In this document: piece by piece, positions 25,854 through 33,308 of the stretch
Position numbering within the stretch: position 1 is the first letter of the stretch
Layout of the letters: the number at the start of each line of letters is the position of its first letter
NCBI RefSeq assembly: GCF_900143515.1
Contig: NZ_FSQT01000001.1
Span: 992,001-1,056,000, forward strand
Source: Micromonospora cremea
GTDB lineage: Bacteria > Actinomycetota > Actinomycetes > Mycobacteriales > Micromonosporaceae
Direction: 5' to 3'
DNA length: 64,000 bases
Notes under the pieces: generated by a model
Databases searched by the model: none
Told to the model about the DNA's origin: nothing
Seen by the model: the letters and a program-made list of their open reading frames with translations, nothing else
Translations under genes and position numbers: made by a program

Positions 25854-26330
25854 TCAGCAGCGGCCCCGGTCCAGCCGCTCCAGCGTCGCGGCAGCGACCA
25901 GGCCATACGCGACGTACGGTACGGCGTCCTCCAGCCAGCCCTCGGCGCCCCAGCGGCGCGGGTCCGTCACCCCGAGCGCGGTCATCGACCCGTCGGCCAC
26001 CAGCATGCCGCCGATCCCGATCACCACCGCCGCCACCGGCAGCGGTGGCCGCCGCCGCCCGGTGAGCGCCGCGAAGAGCGACACGGCCAACACCCCGTTG
26101 ACGATCCCGAGCACGGGCCCGAACCCGGCACGTCGGTTCGCCGCCCGGTCTGCCGGCCCCAGGTTAACGTGGGCCAGATCCACCATCCGCTGCACGGCAC
26201 GCTCGTGCGTGTCGCTCATCGGGCGAGCCCGGACGCCCACGTCGAGATTGCTGAACAGTTCGCGGGCGAGGGTACCGGCGGCCCCGGCCACGATCCCGTC
26301 CGTCAGGCTGGCCAGCCAGTTCCTTGCCAT
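25854..26330 (-). CDS. Small membrane protein of unknown function (DUF-type, four helices)
   Basis: A 158-residue protein. ATG 26330 has an AGGTGA ribosome site immediately upstream. The N-terminal half is amphipathic (LASLTDGIVAGAAGTLAREL, HERAVQRMVDLAHVNLGPAD), and the C-terminal half has about three or four hydrophobic helices (GPVLGIVNGVLAVSLFAALT, PVAAVVIGIGGMLVADGSMT, AVPYVAYGLVAAATLERLD). It resembles conserved actinobacterial membrane proteins without assigned function. It is divergent from the ABC exporter operon starting at 26641; the 310-base gap between them holds no clear promoter or gene. Confidence 0.65.
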   Translation of the reverse strand: MARNWLASLTDGIVAGAAGTLARELFSNLDVGVRARPMSDTHERAVQRMVDLAHVNLGPADRAANRRAGFGPVLGIVNGVLAVSLFAALTGRRRPPLPVAAVVIGIGGMLVADGSMTALGVTDPRRWGAEGWLEDAVPYVAYGLVAAATLERLDRGRC

Positions 26331-26640
26331 GAGATCACCTCGGTTTGTCCGTTGTCGCCCGCGTCCCGCCGACCTCTGGCCGCGGGTGTCCGGCATACCC
26401 ATCCCGTGCCACGTCATTTCTGCCGGACAGGCCGTTCCGTACGTGGAGAGTGGCTGCGGCCGGGCAAACAGTCTGCGGTTCATCTCGTTGACGTTCAGCA
26501 CGGATCGGCCCCAGGACGTAACGGCTACGAACACCCCGGCGGCGGTCACGCTGCGAGCGCGGTGTCCGTCGACCGATGGACACCGGTCCTCGACCGGCCG
26601 GTCGTCCCGCGACCGGGGTCGGCGGGCGGAGCATCGGGAC

Positions 26641-27495
26641 ATGACGGAATCCCCCGCGGTCCGCACACGCGGACTGCACAAGCGGTACGGCCGGCGCACC
26701 GCGCTGGCCGGGATCGACCTGGACATCGCGTACGGCGAGGTGGTCGCCCTGCTCGGTCCCAATGGCGCGGGCAAGACCAGCACCGTGGAGATCCTGGAGG
26801 GGCACCGGAGCCGGGACGGCGGCGAGGTGACCGTGCTCGGGGTGGACCCGGCGCGGGTCGGCCGGTTCGGCCGGGCCGCCCGGGACTGGCGGTCCGGCAT
26901 CGGCATCGTGCTCCAGGAGGCCACTGACCTCGGCGAGTTGACCGTGGGCGAGACGGTCCGGCACTTCGCCCGCTACTACCCCGCACCCCGCGACCCGGCC
27001 GAGGTGATTGAGGTGGTCGGACTGACCGACCGGACCCGGACCCGGATCCGGAAGCTCTCCGGCGGCCAGCGGCGCCGGCTGGACGTGGCGGTCGGCCTGG
27101 TCGGCGACCCGCGCCTGGTGTTCCTCGACGAGCCGACCACCGGCTTCGACCCGGCCGCCCGGCGCGCGTTCTGGGAGCTGATCCGGACCCTGGCCGGAGC
27201 CGGCACCACGATCCTGCTGACCACCCACTACCTGGACGAGGCGGAGGCCCTCGCCGACCGGGTGGTGGTGCTGGCCGGCGGACGGGTGGTCGCCGACGGT
27301 CCGCCGACCGCCCTGGCCGAACGGGCCGGCCACCAGGTCACCGTGCGGTGGTCCGGGGGTGAGCGGCGGACCGACGACCCGGCGACGGTGATCGCCGAGC
27401 TGACCCGGCGGTTCGGCGGCCCGATCCCCGGGCTCACCGTCACCCGACCCAGTCTGGAAGACGCCTACCTCGACCTGATCGGAAGCCGGCCATGA
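26641..27495 (+). CDS. ABC exporter ATP-binding protein (DrrA-like)
   Basis: A 284-residue ATPase of the DrrA/CcmA drug-export group. Walker A GPNGAGKTS is near residue 44, the signature LSGGQRRRLDVAVGL near 140, Walker B LVFLDEPTTGFDP near 160, and the switch histidine in LLTTHYLDEAEALADRV. The C-terminal extension with LEDAYLDLIG is typical of ATPases paired with ABC-2 permeases. Its stop overlaps the ATG of such a permease. The operon continues with a sensor kinase and response regulator joined by 4-base overlaps, so the exporter is probably under direct control of that two-component system. The exported compound is unknown. Confidence 0.9.
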   Translation: MTESPAVRTRGLHKRYGRRTALAGIDLDIAYGEVVALLGPNGAGKTSTVEILEGHRSRDGGEVTVLGVDPARVGRFGRAARDWRSGIGIVLQEATDLGELTVGETVRHFARYYPAPRDPAEVIEVVGLTDRTRTRIRKLSGGQRRRLDVAVGLVGDPRLVFLDEPTTGFDPAARRAFWELIRTLAGAGTTILLTTHYLDEAEALADRVVVLAGGRVVADGPPTALAERAGHQVTVRWSGGERRTDDPATVIAELTRRFGGPIPGLTVTRPSLEDAYLDLIGSRP

Positions 27496-28316
27496 CGATG
27501 ACCAGCGGCACCACCCACCCGTCCGCGCTGATGCTCGGCCTGCACCGCGGCGTCGTCGAGTTGAAGGCCTTCTTCCGTGAGTGGGACGCGGTGGTCTTCA
27601 CCTTCGCCCTGCCGGTGGTCACCCTGGCACTGCTCGGCTCGCTCATCTCCGGCGTCTACGACGGCAGCGACGTCACCTCCGCCCAGTACCTGGCGCCCAG
27701 CATGATCGCGGCGGGGATAGCGGCCGTCACCTTCGTCAACCTCGGCACCGGCATCGCCAGCGACCGGGAAGACGGCACCCTCAAGCGGCTCCGTGGCGCA
27801 CCGATGCCCCCGATCGCGTACTTCCTGGGCAAGACCGTGCAGACGATGGTCGTGGTCACGGCCGAGATCGTGCTGCTGCTCGCCGTCGGGATGATCCTGT
27901 TCGACCTGCGGCTGCCCACCGACCCGGCGCGCTGGCTCACCTTCGGCTGGGTGCTCCTGCTCGGCGTCACCGCCTGCTCGCTGCTCGGCATCGCGGTGAG
28001 CAGCCTGATCCGCTCGGCCCGCAGCGCGGGCGCGGTGACCCAACTGCCGTACCTGGTGCTGGCCTTCGTCTCCGGCATCTTCTTCACCCCGGTCAGCGCC
28101 CTGCCGCAGCCGCTGCTGGTGCTGGGTTCGGTCTTCCCGCTGAAATGGATGGCCCAGGGCTTCCGTTCGGCGCTGCTGCCGGACACGATTCTCGGTGCGG
28201 AGGTCGTACGCGATTGGGAGCACGGGCGGACCGCGCTCATCCTCGCGGCCTGGTGCATCGGAGGTGTGTTGCTGTGTCTGACCACCTTCCGCTGGCGCGG
28301 CCGGCGGGAGCGGTGA
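27492..28316 (+). CDS. ABC-2 type exporter permease (DrrB-like)
   Basis: A 274-residue membrane protein with six predicted helices of the ABC-2 permease family. The amphipathic N-terminal segment (LKAFFREWDAVVFTFALPVV), the conserved cytosolic stretch SDREDGTLKRLRGAPMP and the late LVLAFVSGIFFTPVSALPQP block are all typical. Two copies would form the channel with two ATPases encoded by the overlapping upstream gene. The stop codon overlaps the GTG of the sensor kinase gene, so the four genes form one tight operon. It likely exports a lipid, antibiotic or cell-envelope compound. Confidence 0.9.
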   Translation: MTMTSGTTHPSALMLGLHRGVVELKAFFREWDAVVFTFALPVVTLALLGSLISGVYDGSDVTSAQYLAPSMIAAGIAAVTFVNLGTGIASDREDGTLKRLRGAPMPPIAYFLGKTVQTMVVVTAEIVLLLAVGMILFDLRLPTDPARWLTFGWVLLLGVTACSLLGIAVSSLIRSARSAGAVTQLPYLVLAFVSGIFFTPVSALPQPLLVLGSVFPLKWMAQGFRSALLPDTILGAEVVRDWEHGRTALILAAWCIGGVLLCLTTFRWRGRRER

Positions 28317-29500
28317 GCGCGGGCGACCCGCCGCCCTCGGAGGCGTGGGTCGCCCGGTTCCCGCTCTGGGACGCCTACTTCGCGGTGCTGACCGTCGCCG
28401 TCGGGGTCGCCGTGGCCACCAGCGCCCCACCGGCCGCGCCGTACCGCATCGGGTCCGTCGCACTGCTGGCCGCGATCAGCATCTGGTACGCCGCCTTCGG
28501 CCGGGCGCTCATGCGGTACGGGGTCGGAGGCTGGCGGGCGTACCTCTATTTGGGGGTCGCTCTCGCGCTCTACGTGGCGGCGGTGGCGCTGGCGTCGTCC
28601 GCGTCGTTCGCCCTGTTCGTGCTCCTGCCGCAGGCGTTCATGCTGCTGCCGACGACGCCCGCGGTCGGCGCGGTGGTGGTGTTCACCGCCGTCCAGGTGG
28701 TGCTGGACTGGCTGCGGTCCGGCGGCGGCCCGGACGCCCGGGGGTCGCTGCTGGCGGCCGTGATGATCGCCGTCGTGGTGTCGGTGACCGGAGGCTGGGT
28801 GCAGCACCTGTTCGTCGACGCCGACCGGCGGGCCGCGCTGGTCGACGAGCTGGCCGCCTCCCGTGACGAGGTGGTCCGGTTGTCCCGGCAGGCCGGCGTC
28901 GACGCCGAACGGCAACGGCTGGCCGGCGAGATCCACGACACCATCGCCCAGGGACTGTCCAGTGTCGTCATGCTGATTCAGGCCGCCGACGCGGAGTTGG
29001 ACCGCGATGCCGGGCAGGTCCGCCGCCACCTGGCCCTCGCCGTGACCACCGCTCGGGCCAACCTGGCCGAGGCGAGGGCCCTTGTCGCCGCGCTGACCCC
29101 GGCGGAGCTGGCCGGGTCGCCACTGGTCGAGGCGGTGCGGCGGGTGGCGGACCGGCTCACCGCCGAGACGGGCGTGCCGGTCACCCTGGCCATCCCCGCA
29201 ACGCCGTGCCCGCTGCCCACCCCGGTCGAGGTGGTCCTGCTGCGGGTCACCCAGGAGGCGTTGGCCAACGCGCGCAAGCACGCCGCCGCCGGCCGGGTCG
29301 AGGTACGCCTTGAACGGCGGGACGACGTCGTCGTGCTGGAGGTCCGCGACGACGGCCGCGGCTTCACCACCCCGCCGGCCGGCGACGGGTACGGTCTGGC
29401 CGGCATGCGGAACCGGGTCGAGCAGGTCGCCGGTACGCTGCGGGTGGCGTCCAGCCCCGGAGCCGGCACCACGGTACGGGCGGAGGTACCGATCCGATGA
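28313..29500 (+). CDS. NarL-type sensor histidine kinase
   Basis: A 395-residue membrane histidine kinase. The GTG overlaps the preceding stop. The N-terminal ~165 residues carry five or six helices without a large external domain, so the signal is probably sensed within the membrane. The HisKA_3 dimerisation domain has phosphoacceptor His208 (GEIHDTIAQGLSSVVMLIQA). The ATPase domain shows the N box TQEALANARKHAA, the G boxes DDGRGF and YGLAGMRNRVEQVAGTL. The partner regulator is encoded by the next overlapping gene. Clustering with an ABC-2 exporter is a common detoxification or envelope-stress layout. Confidence 0.92.
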   Translation: MSAGDPPPSEAWVARFPLWDAYFAVLTVAVGVAVATSAPPAAPYRIGSVALLAAISIWYAAFGRALMRYGVGGWRAYLYLGVALALYVAAVALASSASFALFVLLPQAFMLLPTTPAVGAVVVFTAVQVVLDWLRSGGGPDARGSLLAAVMIAVVVSVTGGWVQHLFVDADRRAALVDELAASRDEVVRLSRQAGVDAERQRLAGEIHDTIAQGLSSVVMLIQAADAELDRDAGQVRRHLALAVTTARANLAEARALVAALTPAELAGSPLVEAVRRVADRLTAETGVPVTLAIPATPCPLPTPVEVVLLRVTQEALANARKHAAAGRVEVRLERRDDVVVLEVRDDGRGFTTPPAGDGYGLAGMRNRVEQVAGTLRVASSPGAGTTVRAEVPIR

Positions 29501-30120
29501 TCGCGGTGCTGCTGGTGGACGACCACCCGGTGGTGCGGGCCGGGGTGCGCGGCATGCTCGCCGGCGAACCGGACATCGCGGTGGTCGGCGAGTCCGCTTC
29601 GGCCGCCGAGGCGGTCACCGCCGTCCGGGCGGTACGCCCCGACGTCGTGCTCATGGACCTACGGATGCCCGGGGTGGACGGCGCCGCGGCGACCGCCGAT
29701 GTGCTGGCCGTGGCCCCCGGCACCCGGGTGGTCGTGCTCACCACGTACGAGACCGACGGGGACATCCTGCGCGCGGTCGAGGCCGGAGCGGCCGGGTACC
29801 TGCTCAAGGACGTGTCCCGGGCCGAACTCGTGGACGCTGTCCGCGGCGCCGCCCGCGGCGAGACCGTGCTGGCACCGTCGGTGGCCGGCCGGGTGCTCCG
29901 CCAACTCCGCCATCCCCGGCCGGTCACCCTGTCACCGCGGGAGGTCGACGTGCTGCGGCTGGTCGCGCAGGGTCTGTCCAACGGCGAGATCGGGCTGCGA
30001 CTGCACATCACCGAGGCCACCGTGAAGACCCACCTGCTGCGCGCGTTCGCGAAGCTCGGCGTCACCGACCGGACCGCGGCGGTGACCACCGCGATGGCCG
30101 CGGGCCTGCTGCCATTCTGA
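29497..30120 (+). CDS. NarL/FixJ-family response regulator
   Basis: A 207-residue response regulator. The receiver domain has the acidic pair DD (residues 8-9), phosphoacceptor Asp54 in LMDLRMPGVDG, a conserved Thr in VVLTTYETDG and Lys in GYLLKDVSR. The C-terminal LuxR-type helix-turn-helix reads LSPREVDVLRLVAQGLSNGE and ITEATVKTHLLRAFAKLGV. It is co-translated with the sensor kinase (ATGA overlap) and is expected to control its own operon, including the ABC exporter. No repeated operator was found upstream of 26641. Confidence 0.93.
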   Translation: MIAVLLVDDHPVVRAGVRGMLAGEPDIAVVGESASAAEAVTAVRAVRPDVVLMDLRMPGVDGAAATADVLAVAPGTRVVVLTTYETDGDILRAVEAGAAGYLLKDVSRAELVDAVRGAARGETVLAPSVAGRVLRQLRHPRPVTLSPREVDVLRLVAQGLSNGEIGLRLHITEATVKTHLLRAFAKLGVTDRTAAVTTAMAAGLLPF

Positions 30121-30222
30121 CTCAGCGGTCACCCGCTCAGGTCGAACGGCACCCCGGCAAGTTCGGCCACGTCGGCGCCGTCCGCATGCCGATGGAGGAA
30201 CCCAGAGGCGTCGCTGAGCGGG

Positions 30223-30801
30223 TCAGCCGAGCCCGACCGCATCCATGTATCGCTCTGCCTCACCCGGCGCCGGAAGGACCTCGGTGTTCCGCGCATAGAC
30301 GCCGCGGACCCGGAACATCAGCTGGTGGTCGATCAGGTAGCGCCGCAACGCCACGTGGTCCACCCCGCTGCCCTCGCACCACCGTTCGAGGACCGAGTTG
30401 ACCGCCTTCTCGTCATAGGACGACTTCTCGTCGAAGGAGGTCCGCACGATGTGCGCCAGCACCGCATGCCGGCGAATGCGCTTGGACGGAAGACTCCGCA
30501 ACCGGCTGTCGCGCACGAACGGGTCGAGGGCGCTCTCCAGGGCGGCGGACTCGTCGCGCCCGTCGACGGCTTCCCGGCGTACCAGATCACGCAGGCCCGG
30601 GAAGTCGACCCGGAAACCATCCGGCCCGCCAGTGATCAACCCGGCGGACTCGAGCCGGGCGGTCGCCGCGACGACACCGCGAGCGTCCACACCGGACATC
30701 GCGCCGACCTGATCCCGATCGGCGGCCCCCAGGCCCACCGCCGCCAGCACCCGAAAACGCTGCGGATCCGCGATAACTCTGATCAGATCGGCCGCTTCCA
30801 C
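30223..30801 (-). CDS. DUF2087-domain protein with N-terminal winged helix
   Basis: A 192-residue probable regulator. Residues 1-70 resemble an ArsR-like winged helix (LIRVIADPQRFRVLAAVGLG, VVAATARLESAGLITGGPDG). Residues 110-175 form a DUF2087 domain, recognisable by LPSKRIRRHAVLAHIVRTSF, then AVNSVLERWCEGS and RRYLIDHQLMFRVRGVYAR. DUF2087 is common in actinomycete and firmicute proteins, often fused to a DNA-binding domain, and is poorly characterised. No operator was identified. Orientation is the same as the next minus-strand gene, 83 bases away. Confidence 0.75.
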   Translation of the reverse strand: MEAADLIRVIADPQRFRVLAAVGLGAADRDQVGAMSGVDARGVVAATARLESAGLITGGPDGFRVDFPGLRDLVRREAVDGRDESAALESALDPFVRDSRLRSLPSKRIRRHAVLAHIVRTSFDEKSSYDEKAVNSVLERWCEGSGVDHVALRRYLIDHQLMFRVRGVYARNTEVLPAPGEAERYMDAVGLG

Positions 30802-30884
30802 GGCAGGATCATAAGCTGAGAGCGATACCGGCGCGACCCGCTGCCACCGCCGCCGGGGACGAACCCGTCAGGGACGTCCAGCAA

Positions 30885-31517
30885 TCAACAAGCGGTGGAC
30901 AGGAAGCGGGTCTGGGCCTGCCGGAGGCGGTCGAGGTCGTCGGATACGGGCATGATGCCGTAGCGGTCGAAAGCGTCGACGCTCGCTCCGAGCGAGGGCG
31001 GCCACCGCCGCTGCCACTCGGTCAGCGGCACGCTTGGCCCGACGGCGCGTAGTGGCTCGGCGAGCCGGTCGAACTCCACCCGCTGCCAGTCGCGCAGCGC
31101 GTCGAAACGCCGTCCGGCAGCCATCAGCGAGGCGGCGACCTCGGTGGCCGTGGCCGTCTGCGACGGGACCACGTCGCCGTTCATGATCGAGTGCCGGCCC
31201 AGCGGCAGTGCGGCGCGGTGGCCGTACCATTCGCCGACGACCTGCGAGACGTGCCGGCAGGTTTCGCAGCCCAGCCACGACCACCGGGTTCGGGTGGTGA
31301 CGGTGTCCCGGACGCACAACACACACAGGTCGAGGTCACTGGGGATGTCCTGCCCCCGCCACTGCTTCTCCCACTCCGGCGTACGCGGCTGGCAGCGGCA
31401 CCGCTGCTCACGCGGGGCGCCATCGCGGAGGTGCCCGCAGGTCAGGCAGACCGCGAAAGCGGCCAGGTCCAGATCTTCGAACGGCACGGTGAACTCGCCT
31501 TCCGGTGCCCGAGGCAC
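30885..31517 (-). CDS. Cysteine-rich protein with two probable zinc ribbons, function unknown
   Basis: A 210-residue protein not assigned to a family. Its first 90 residues carry paired cysteines at 24/27, 40/42, 65/68 and 84/87 (CLTC, CRC, CVLC, CETC), enough for two zinc-ribbon units. The sequence between is rich in Arg and Trp (PEWEKQWRGQDIPSD, TRTRWSWLGC). The C-terminal 110 residues look alpha-helical, including a WQRVEFDRLAEPLRA segment. GTG 31517 is the longest start; upstream sequence up to the TnpB element at 31801 contains no clear promoter. It could be a nucleic-acid-binding or adaptor protein, but that is a guess from the zinc ribbons. Confidence 0.6.
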   Translation of the reverse strand: MPRAPEGEFTVPFEDLDLAAFAVCLTCGHLRDGAPREQRCRCQPRTPEWEKQWRGQDIPSDLDLCVLCVRDTVTTRTRWSWLGCETCRHVSQVVGEWYGHRAALPLGRHSIMNGDVVPSQTATATEVAASLMAAGRRFDALRDWQRVEFDRLAEPLRAVGPSVPLTEWQRRWPPSLGASVDAFDRYGIMPVSDDLDRLRQAQTRFLSTAC

Positions 31518-31800
31518 CCACTCTTGCCGTACCGCAGTTCGCGGTCGGCCTGGTCTTCTCCCGGGGGCACCGTGCGCGGGTGGCGCGGTTGCCGAGTCAG
31601 CAAGCCGGGAGGCTTGACGCTGACCACTCGTGACGCCTACGAAGCATAGAGATCAGCGATGCCGCGACCGCACGGCCCTCCCGCCGCTTGGCCAGCTCGA
31701 CGTGTACCTGCACGAACGAGACGCCGAGGCGTCGCTCGGCGTGCAGCCCGGTGTCGGCGGGGTGTTCCGGTGACACCGGGCGTTGCCGGACGCTGGGGAG
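31518..31800. other. Region between the cysteine-rich gene and the TnpB element
   Basis: CCCGGTGTC (31747-31755) pairs with GACACCGGG (31772-31780) across a 16-base loop, just outside the element's left end. On the minus strand a frame running out of the element reads GLHAERRLGVSFVQVHVELA and KRREGRAVAASLISML, which looks protein-like but has no start or recognised family. It may be the remains of a gene cut by the insertion. The case is weak. Confidence 0.3.
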
Positions 31801-33308
31801 GCTAGTGCGGTGTCCACTAACGTTTGCTGGGTTGGCGGCCGGGGGTTTTGTCGTACCGATGGTGTTGGGTGTGGTTGTGCCTCGTCGTCGGGATCCTGCC
31901 GCGCCTCGGGTGGTGCATCGCACCGCGCGGGTGGCGTTGCGGGTGACGCCCGGGCAGCAGCGGCGGTGTTTCGGGTTGTTGCGTTCGGCTGGTGATGTTT
32001 GGGCGTGTGTGTTGGAGGTGAACGCGTGGCGGCGTCGCCGTCGGGACGCGCCGTTGTCCGGCTATCAGGAGTTGTGTCGGGAGTTGGCGGCCTCGGGGCC
32101 GGGCACGTTCGCCGAGTTGGACTCGGCGGGGGCCCGGTCGGTGTTGCGCCGGTTCTCCGAGGCGTGGTTCGCGGCAGCGAAGCGGCGTAAGGACGGTGAC
32201 GTGTCGGCGGGGTTCCCGCGTCGGCGGCGGGGGTTGGTGCCGGTGCGTTGGTATCACGGCACGTTCGCCCTGCAGGGGCGTCGGGTTCGGATTCCGATGG
32301 GCAAGGGCGCGTCGCCGTTGTGGGTGAGGTTGGCGCGGGAGGTGCCGTATCCGCTCGAGCAGGTCCGCTCGATCACGCTGCTGTGTGAGGGTGGTCGGCT
32401 GTTCTTGGACGTGAGTGCCGAGATTCCGATCGTGAGTTATCCGGCCGGCGCTGGACCGGACCCGGGTCGGATCGCTGGGGTGGACCTGGGGATCATCCAC
32501 CCGTATGCGGTGGCCGGCCCGGACGGTGCGGGGTTGCTGGTGTCGGGGCGGGCGATCCGCGCGGAGCACCGCATGCACCTGGCTGACACGAAAGCCCGCC
32601 GCCGGGCGGTCGCCCGCCGGGCGCCGAAGCCGGGTCAGCGGGGTTCGCGGCGGTGGCGCAAGTACCGGCGCCGCGCCCGTATGGTGCAGGGCCGGCATCG
32701 GCGCAGGGTCCGTCAGGCTCAGCACGAAGCCGCCCGTTCGGTCGTGTCGTGGGCGGTAGAACAGCGTGTCGGTGAGCTGCGGGTCGGGGATCCGCGTGGG
32801 GTGCTGGGCATCGAGGCGGGGCGGCGGCACAACCTGCGGTTGCGGCAGTGGCAGATCGGCCGGCTCTTGCAGGTCCTCACCGACAAGGCCACCCTGGCCG
32901 GCATCACGCTGCGCTTGGTGAACGAACGTGGCACGTCTTTGACCTGCCCTGCCTGTCAGCGGCGGGTACCGAAACCCCGTGGGCGGATCCTGTCCTGCCC
33001 GCACTGCCGGTTTTCCGGGCACCGTGACCTGGTCGCGGCTGCCATCATCGCCACCCGTATTCCGGGCGGCGGACCCACCACCCCGACAGCCGTTGTGCTG
33101 CCGGAGGTGCTCACGCACCGTCGAGCCGGACGGCACCTTCCTGGTGCCGGCCGGTCCCGACGTGACCCCCGCCGCCCACGGGCGGCGCGAGGATCAGTTG
33201 GCCCGCGCAGGCCCGCCCCACCACCCGCAGGGGAGTCGCTCGCCCACAAGGCGAGGATCCACAACCACCACCGGACACCCGGTGAACGTTCGTGGACACC
33301 GCACTAGC
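31801..33308 (+). mobile_element. TnpB-only insertion element with 24-bp inverted termini
   Basis: The left end (31801-31824) begins GCTAGTGCGGTGTCCAC and the right end (33285-33308) is its reverse complement over 24 bases with one mismatch, enclosing a single tnpB-like gene. Length is 1508 bp. No tnpA is present and no target duplication is evident. The right end lies directly against the erythromycin-esterase remnant, and its CTAG supplies overlapping stop codons to both opposing genes. Long inverted termini are not expected of classical IS200/IS605 elements. Confidence 0.75.
31859..33307 (+). CDS. TnpB-like RuvC nuclease (IS200/IS605 OrfB family)
   Basis: A 482-residue TnpB-type protein, the group of RNA-guided nucleases ancestral to Cas12. 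ATG 31859 is the first reasonable start inside the element. The RuvC site has Asp209 in AGVDLGIIHP and Asp390 in GHRDLVAAAII; between them a zinc ribbon has CPAC and CPHC. The middle acidic residue, normally Glu in a VVED-like strand, is not present: the strand reads ELRVGDPRGVLG with Gly310-Asp311. The C-terminal ~85 residues after the ribbon are low-complexity and coincide with where a guide RNA would be encoded. It may be active through Asp311, or be a nuclease-impaired variant. Confidence 0.85.
   Translation: MVLGVVVPRRRDPAAPRVVHRTARVALRVTPGQQRRCFGLLRSAGDVWACVLEVNAWRRRRRDAPLSGYQELCRELAASGPGTFAELDSAGARSVLRRFSEAWFAAAKRRKDGDVSAGFPRRRRGLVPVRWYHGTFALQGRRVRIPMGKGASPLWVRLAREVPYPLEQVRSITLLCEGGRLFLDVSAEIPIVSYPAGAGPDPGRIAGVDLGIIHPYAVAGPDGAGLLVSGRAIRAEHRMHLADTKARRRAVARRAPKPGQRGSRRWRKYRRRARMVQGRHRRRVRQAQHEAARSVVSWAVEQRVGELRVGDPRGVLGIEAGRRHNLRLRQWQIGRLLQVLTDKATLAGITLRLVNERGTSLTCPACQRRVPKPRGRILSCPHCRFSGHRDLVAAAIIATRIPGGGPTTPTAVVLPEVLTHRRAGRHLPGAGRSRRDPRRPRAARGSVGPRRPAPPPAGESLAHKARIHNHHRTPGERSWTPH

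Noticed and set aside
31801..33308. CRISPR-Cas or Cas12 system around the TnpB gene
   Set aside because: No repeat-spacer array or other cas gene is present; the domain layout is TnpB, not Cas12.
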